Positions 59,584 through 64,000 of a stretch of 64,000 nt of DNA are shown in pieces. The notes beneath the pieces are model-generated. The model searched no databases, was not told the DNA's origin, and was given only the letters and a program-made list of their open reading frames with translations. Location: assembly GCF_020297055.1 (NCBI RefSeq), contig NZ_JAIXCQ010000010.1, forward strand, positions 1 through 64,000, read 5' to 3'. Within the stretch, counting starts at the first letter, position 1. Each line of letters opens with the position of its first letter. Source of the stretch: Isoptericola luteus (GTDB taxonomy: Bacteria > Actinomycetota > Actinomycetes > Actinomycetales > Cellulomonadaceae). Position numbers and translations under genes: made by a program.

Positions 59584-62553
59584 TCAGACGTGGAGAAGCC
59601 CGCGCCGGTGGGCGATCGTGACGGCCTCGGCGCGCCCCGACGCCCCGAGCTTCGCGAGCAGGTTCGACACGTGCACGCTCACCGTCTTGGTGGTGATGTA
59701 CAGGCGTTCGCCGATCTGCCGGTTGCTCAGCCCTTCGGCGACGAGCGCCAGCACCTCCGCCTCGCGCTCGGTGAGCAAGGACGTGGTGCGGCGCGTGCCG
59801 GGCAAGGTGACGCGGGCCCGGCGGGCCCAGGCGGCGACGGCCTCGCTGAGGGGCGCCGCCCCCATGGCGGCGGCGTCCGTGGCGGCCTCGGCCGCCTCGA
59901 GCTCGGCCGCCGGGGTGTTGCCCACGGCCCGCAGGGCCTGGGCCCAGCGGAACCGGGAGCGCGCCACCTCGTACCGGTAGCCGAACCCGAACTCGACGAC
60001 GGTGCGCTCCCAGACCGCCGGGTCGGCCGGCTCGCCGGTGACGACCGCGCGCAGCCGCGCGTGCTCGGCGTCCGCGCGCAGCAGCCATGCGCGTCCCTCG
60101 GGCCCGAGCCGGCCGCCGCGGGGCCGGCCGCGCTTTGCGGTCTCGTGCGCGACGGCCAGCAGGGAGTCGCCACGGGCGAGGACGTCGTTCGCGTCGTCCT
60201 TCGCGTGCGGCCGGGCCTCGACGCCGTCGGCCAGGGCCGCGAGCGCGAGGGCGCAGATCCAGATGCGCCCCAGGAAGAACTCGGTCCACGCCTTGCCGAG
60301 GTAGGCGGCGACCTCCTCCGCGGCCTCGACCGCCTCGTCGTACCGCCCGGCCCAGGTGAGCGCGTCGACCAGGGCACCACCGGCGAGGATCGCGATCTGC
60401 CCGTCGTCGTCCCAGTGGGGCCGCAGGGCCCGGGCAGGCGCGATCGCGGCCTCGCCCTCGCGCGCCACGGTTGCGTACAGGCTGCCCGCGCTGAGGTACG
60501 GCAGCACGGACGTGGGGGCGCCGTCGGGCACGGGCCACTCGTCGAGCTCCCCGACGAAGTACGCGCGGATCTGCGCGAGGTCGAGCATCTGCTGGCCGTA
60601 CGTGCCCCACACCAGACCTGTCGCCTGGGCGCGCGCGAGGCCCTGCTCCAGCACCGGCGCGGCGGCGTCCAGGTGACCGGCGTAGAAGTGCGTGGCCGCG
60701 AGGTTGTACCAGCTGCGCAGCTCGGTGGGCAGGTCGCCGGCCTCGACGGCGCGGTCGCGCGCGGCGGCGAGCAGCGTGGCGGCGACGTCCGGGTCGCCCA
60801 CCTCGAGGACGGCGAGCGTCGTGAGGGCGTCGGCCTCGGCATCCGGTGCTGCGGCGGCGCGCGCGACCTCGACCGCCCGGCGCGCGAAGCGTCCGGACTC
60901 GTCGTCCTGGTCGAGGGTGAGCAGCACGCGGGCGTGCACGGCGAGCGTCCACGCGAGGTCACGGTCCGCGGGCTCGGCGGGCAGGACGTCGAGCGCGAGG
61001 GTGGTCTGCCGCTGCGCCTCCGCGAGGTCGTCGACGTCGAGGTCGTACCGCGCGAGCTGGTGGCGCAGGCGTGCCTGGCGCGCGGGGTCGTCGGTCAGCT
61101 CCTCGACGGCGCGCCGGGCGAGCTGCTCCGCCCGGACCGCCTGCCCGGCACCGCTCGCGGCGGTGGCGGCGGCCAGCAGCACGTCGACGCGGTCGGTGCC
61201 GAGCCGGTCGGCCGCGTCCGGCACCGAGTCCCATAGCGACAGCACCTGCTCCAGGTGCCGCAGGTCCTCGGCGGGGGCCAGCAGCTCGGCGGCGGCGCGT
61301 GCGGCGTCGAGCGACGCCACGAGCGCCGTCGGCAGGTCGTGCCCGGCGAGGGCGTGGTGGGCGCGCTTGGCGGCGGACCCCAGGCTCGGGTCGGCGGCGA
61401 GAGCGTCCAGGTAGGCGCGGTGCATCGCCGTGCGCTCGCCGGGCAGCAGCTCCAGGGCGAGCGCCTCCGCCACGAGGGCGTGCCGGAACGCGATCTGCTG
61501 TCCCTCGACGCCGAGCACCTGGCGGGCGACCGCCGCGCGCAACGCGTCGTCGACGGCTCCCGGCGCCTCGAGCCCGGGGAGGCGGGTCGCGGTGGCCCGG
61601 AGCAGGCTCTCGTCGACCTGGCGCCCCGCGACCGCGGCGAGCTGCACCACCTGCTGCACCGCCGGGTCGAGGTGGGCGAGCCGTGCCTGCAGCACCTCGG
61701 CGAGCGACCAGGGCAGCCCGGCCGAGGGGACCCCGGCGTCGAGCAGCTCCTCGGCGAAGAACGCGTTGCCCTCCGAGCGGCGCAGGACCTCCTCGAAGTC
61801 ACCGTCGTCCAGCGGTACGCCGTCGCGGGCCGCGGTGGTGAACTCGCGCAGCTCCGCCGCGGTGAAGGGGGACAGCTCCACGTGCTCGACCGTGCGCTGG
61901 CGGTGCAGCTCCGCGAGGACGGGGCGCAAGGGGTGCCTGCGGTCGACGTCGTCGCTGCGGTACGTGACGACGAGCAGCAGGTGCTCGGTGCGCAGGCGGG
62001 CGACGACGAACCGCAGCACGTCGCGGGTGGAGGCGTCGGCCCAGTGCACGTCCTCCAGCACGAGCACCAGGGGGGAGCCCGCGCGCCCCGCCGCCGCGAG
62101 GCTGCCCGCGGCCCCGTCGAAGAGCTGGAGCCGCTCGGCGTGCTCCGCGCCCGTGTCCTCGCCGCCGGCGGGGTCCAGCAGGCGGGCGAGCGCGGGCCGC
62201 CGCTCCACGACGTCGGCGACCGCGGGGTCGGTGCGCAGCTCGGTGAGGGCCTGCGTGAACGGCAGGTACGGGATCCCCACCTCGCCCAGGTCCACGCAGT
62301 GGGCCACGACGACCCGGGCCCCGGCCGCCGCGGCGATCTCGCCGAGCCGCGACACCAGCCGCGTCTTGCCGACGCCCGCGTCGCCGCCGAGGAGCAGGAC
62401 GCCCGGCTCCCCGTCGGCGGCGTGCTCGAGCGCCCGGCGGAAGGTCGTGACCTGCTCGTCGCGGGCGATCAGCGGGACGGTCGAGTGGCTGCGCACCCCG
62501 GAATCGTCCCACCGGGCACCGACATCCGCCGGTGCGGCGTCCACCGTGGTCAC
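59584..62553 (-). CDS. LAL-type LuxR regulator with AAA/NACHT-like ATPase domain
   Basis: GTG 62553 overlaps the stop of the upstream small gene (GTGA). The 989-residue protein has an N-terminal ATPase: Walker A LLLGGDAGVGKTRLVSRLGE, Walker B LVLVLEDVHWADASTRDVLR and a sensor region LLLVVTYRSDDVDRRHPLRP. A ~550-residue helical TPR-like region follows, then a C-terminal LuxR HTH (LLTEREAEVLALVAEGLSNR, TVSVHVSNLLAKLGASGRAE). LALs are ATP-dependent activators, often of catabolic or secondary-metabolite genes. No pathway genes are adjacent, so the target is unknown. Confidence 0.94.
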   Translation of the reverse strand: MTTVDAAPADVGARWDDSGVRSHSTVPLIARDEQVTTFRRALEHAADGEPGVLLLGGDAGVGKTRLVSRLGEIAAAAGARVVVAHCVDLGEVGIPYLPFTQALTELRTDPAVADVVERRPALARLLDPAGGEDTGAEHAERLQLFDGAAGSLAAAGRAGSPLVLVLEDVHWADASTRDVLRFVVARLRTEHLLLVVTYRSDDVDRRHPLRPVLAELHRQRTVEHVELSPFTAAELREFTTAARDGVPLDDGDFEEVLRRSEGNAFFAEELLDAGVPSAGLPWSLAEVLQARLAHLDPAVQQVVQLAAVAGRQVDESLLRATATRLPGLEAPGAVDDALRAAVARQVLGVEGQQIAFRHALVAEALALELLPGERTAMHRAYLDALAADPSLGSAAKRAHHALAGHDLPTALVASLDAARAAAELLAPAEDLRHLEQVLSLWDSVPDAADRLGTDRVDVLLAAATAASGAGQAVRAEQLARRAVEELTDDPARQARLRHQLARYDLDVDDLAEAQRQTTLALDVLPAEPADRDLAWTLAVHARVLLTLDQDDESGRFARRAVEVARAAAAPDAEADALTTLAVLEVGDPDVAATLLAAARDRAVEAGDLPTELRSWYNLAATHFYAGHLDAAAPVLEQGLARAQATGLVWGTYGQQMLDLAQIRAYFVGELDEWPVPDGAPTSVLPYLSAGSLYATVAREGEAAIAPARALRPHWDDDGQIAILAGGALVDALTWAGRYDEAVEAAEEVAAYLGKAWTEFFLGRIWICALALAALADGVEARPHAKDDANDVLARGDSLLAVAHETAKRGRPRGGRLGPEGRAWLLRADAEHARLRAVVTGEPADPAVWERTVVEFGFGYRYEVARSRFRWAQALRAVGNTPAAELEAAEAATDAAAMGAAPLSEAVAAWARRARVTLPGTRRTTSLLTEREAEVLALVAEGLSNRQIGERLYITTKTVSVHVSNLLAKLGASGRAEAVTIAHRRGLLHV

Positions 62554-62900
62554 GCGATCCCGCGCCCCGCGCCGTCCCGCGGGCCCATGCTGTCCAGCGC
62601 GCTCGCGATCTGCGCCGAGCGCCGCGTCACCTGACGGTCCCACTCGGCCGCGTCCGTGCGGGCGGCGACGGCGTCCACGGTCGCCCCCAGCCGCTCGACC
62701 GCGCTCCGGGCCCGGGCCGGGCCGAAGGCCGACCACCACCGGTCCGCCGTCGTCCGGGTCGACCGGGTCGTCCTGATCCGCCGCGGGGCCCGCGGCGTGC
62801 GGGACGCCCGACGGTTCCCGCGGCGGGCCGTGTCGACGGCGCGCTGCGTCCGGTAGGCGACCTCGGCCTCGATGGCCCCGTCCCACATGATGCCGTTCAT
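62550..62900 (-). CDS. Small basic protein co-translated with the LAL regulator
   Basis: ATG 62900 follows GAGGGGATCGAG, a good ribosome-binding site. The 116-residue protein has MNGIMWDGAIEAEVAYRTQR, an Arg/Thr-rich disordered middle (RRASRTPRAPRRIRTTRSTR) and a helical end (ARSAVERLGATVDAVAARTD). Its stop overlaps the LAL start (GTGA), implying coupled translation and a linked function, perhaps in modulating the regulator. I recognise no family. Confidence 0.65.
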   Translation of the reverse strand: MNGIMWDGAIEAEVAYRTQRAVDTARRGNRRASRTPRAPRRIRTTRSTRTTADRWWSAFGPARARSAVERLGATVDAVAARTDAAEWDRQVTRRSAQIASALDSMGPRDGAGRGIA

Positions 62901-63203
62901 CTCGATCCCCTCGCCGGCCGGGCTGCCCCGGCCTGTCCTTCGTGCCCTGATCTCGTGGTCCTCACGTTCGTCGTGAGGTGCCGGCCGGCGGATCGGGCGG
63001 ATGCCCGGTCCTGGCGACGGCGGGTACCTCATACGGCGGGCCGGGGCCGGCCCGGACGGCTCTGAGGTGCCCTGAGGTGGTCTGAGGTGGTCTGAGGTGC
63101 CCCGGCGGACCGGGGGAGCCGGGCACGGATCCGCGCTATCCGTTGCGACCTGGGTCACACCGGTCGCACACTGGGGGGACCGGACCGATACGGGGGTGGA
63201 CTC
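62901..63203. other. 303-bp intergenic region between divergent genes
   Basis: It holds the small inverted repeat CTCACG-ttcgt-CGTGAG (62961-62977), the 10-bp repeats at 63061-63100, and a possible promoter for the plus-strand gene (TTGCGA near 63145 with CACACT about 20 bp downstream). I see no convincing small gene. Confidence 0.5.
63061..63100. repeat. 4 x 10-bp tandem repeat
   Basis: Four consecutive 10-mers of the form yCTGAGGTGs fill 63061-63100 in the divergent promoter region upstream of the gene at 63204. Confidence 0.9.
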
Positions 63204-63908
63204 GTGGCTGGATCTGTCGCAGGGGCGTTCGACGCCCTGCCGATGCTCGGACGTGGCAAGCACCGCAACCCGAGGAAGGGCGCCTGCTTCATGGAGCTGG
63301 CGTCGTTCCTGGCCGGGGAACGCTGGAGCGACCACCCGCAGTGCACGCACCCGCTGCTGGCGATGCTCGCCCGCGCGGTGAACGACCTGACGTCGGACGG
63401 TCACCGTCCGCAGCTCGCGCCGCTCATCCCGTCGGTCATCGGGCTGCGCGACGACGACCCGCGATGGGACGTGCGGATCGCCCTGCGCGCGGCCCAGACG
63501 GCGCTCCCCGTGGCTCCCGCCGACCGGCAGCAGACGCTCGCCGTCGCCATCATCGGCGCGGAGCGCATGCTCGACGTGCTCGACGACCGGCCCGAGGGCA
63601 CGCTCTCGGCCGAGAGCGCGGACGCGCTCGCGGCGGCGCCCAAGACCGCGCGGTGGGCGTACAAGTTCTGCGAGGGCACGCACGTGCGGCCCAAGCGGTT
63701 CGTGCGCGACGCCGCACCGTCCGTCGTCTCGACGGCCGTGCAGGGCATCAGCGAGGCGTTCGTCCCCGACGTGGACGCGCGCCTGCGGGAGCTGCTGCGC
63801 GCCACCATCGAGGACGCGCGCACCTGGGCCGGGCGGTCGGACGACGAGCCGTCGCTGCGCGAGGAGCAGTGGACGACGGTCGTCAAGCCCGCCGTCGCCG
63901 CCGGGTGA
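63204..63908 (+). CDS. Conserved protein of unknown function
   Basis: GTG 63204 is preceded by GGGGGTGGA. The 234-residue protein is mostly helical (MELASFLAGERWSDHPQCTH, PLLAMLARAVNDLTSDGHRP, VAIIGAERMLDVLDD, FVPDVDARLRELLRATIEDA). The CxxHPLLAMLARxVND block looks like a conserved motif, and H/C residues near it could bind a metal. No signal peptide or membrane segment is seen. I do not recognise the family, but length, codon use and the ribosome-binding site support a real gene. Confidence 0.7.
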   Translation: MAGSVAGAFDALPMLGRGKHRNPRKGACFMELASFLAGERWSDHPQCTHPLLAMLARAVNDLTSDGHRPQLAPLIPSVIGLRDDDPRWDVRIALRAAQTALPVAPADRQQTLAVAIIGAERMLDVLDDRPEGTLSAESADALAAAPKTARWAYKFCEGTHVRPKRFVRDAAPSVVSTAVQGISEAFVPDVDARLRELLRATIEDARTWAGRSDDEPSLREEQWTTVVKPAVAAG

Positions 63909-63932
63909 CCACGGCGGGACGGGTGGCCGACG

Positions 63933-63959
63933 GGCGGGACCGGCGGGACCGGCGGGACC
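63933..63959. repeat. 3 x 9-bp tandem repeat after the last gene
   Basis: GGCGGGACC occurs three times, followed by GGCCCGCCCGG, which can fold back on it. It may serve as a terminator. Nothing else is recognisable to the end of the window. Confidence 0.7.
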
Positions 63960-64000
63960 GGCCCGCCCGGACGTCCGTGTCGTCTGGTAGACCGGGAGCG

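Noticed and set aside
62553-62886. Longer N terminus of the LAL regulator
   Set aside because: The upstream small gene reads in another frame with a good ribosome-binding site and overlaps GTG 62553 by a GTGA junction.

Overview
The window reads as chromosome of a very GC-rich Gram-positive actinobacterium, probably order Micrococcales near Cellulosimicrobium, Cellulomonas or Isoptericola. This is inferred from roughly 74% GC, Ala/Arg/Asp-rich proteins, RskA-type anti-sigma factors, NarL-type two-component systems, and many start codons only 6-9 nt after a TAnnnT hexamer (leaderless mRNAs). I found no rRNA, tRNA, CRISPR array, transposase or prophage block. Genes are dense on both strands, and most convergent gene ends are separated by a strong hairpin.

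Layout. 1-6.7 kb: an aldo/keto reductase divergent from a LuxR regulator, three acetyltransferases, RidA, an NTF2-like protein, an NAD(P)-binding protein and a DUF3817 membrane protein. 6.8-11.6 kb: a secreted 5'-nucleotidase convergent with a 778-residue heptad-repeat membrane protein. 11.7-15.4 kb: a lipoprotein, an Lrp/AsnC regulator, and a divergent overlapping pair of guanidino hydrolase (DDAH/ArgZ type) and ornithine cyclodeaminase, a likely arginine-to-proline route. 15.6-19.3 kb: a sigma-region-4/zinc-finger/membrane fusion protein, glmS and a small conserved gene. 19.4-26.3 kb: RlmC-like methyltransferase, VOC and DinB proteins, a CPBP-like membrane protein, a DUF305 lipoprotein divergent from an LVIVD-repeat protein, and a DUF606-type exporter.

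26.3-35.5 kb: an MBL-fold protein, then a two-component system separated from a NatAB-like ABC exporter by an orphan AbiEi/DUF559-like gene bracketed by two related palindromes, then cydAB with an unusually short cydA. 35.6-40.2 kb: two tandem membrane-anchored PQQ-like beta-propeller proteins preceded by an 11-bp tandem repeat, then a PadR regulator. 40.3-47.2 kb: a DRGH nuclease, a Na+/H+ antiporter, and a second ABC exporter with a divergent two-component system. 47.2-49.4 kb: a repeat-rich gap with an XRE-like remnant, endonuclease IV and a PdxK-type kinase.

49.4-52.1 kb: an ECF sigma/anti-sigma pair next to a COG4315-type lipoprotein and a YceI protein that diverge from two GAACC-N16-CGTC promoters, a compact self-contained ECF regulon. 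52.2-64 kb: ppc, an extreme G/C homopolymer hairpin, a 5'-3' exonuclease, and a run of minus-strand regulators (SigG-like ECF with a SnoaL tail, GAF-GAF-SpoIIE-HATPase phosphatase, LAL-type LuxR regulator with a small upstream partner), ending in an unrecognised conserved gene.

The observations I rate highest are the palindrome-bracketed AbiEi/DUF559 gene between two parts of a sensory/export module, the heptad-repeat protein, the ECF regulon with a 7-bp repeat array in one mRNA leader, the sigma/anti-sigma fusion, and the 72-bp near-perfect palindrome at 6132-6203.
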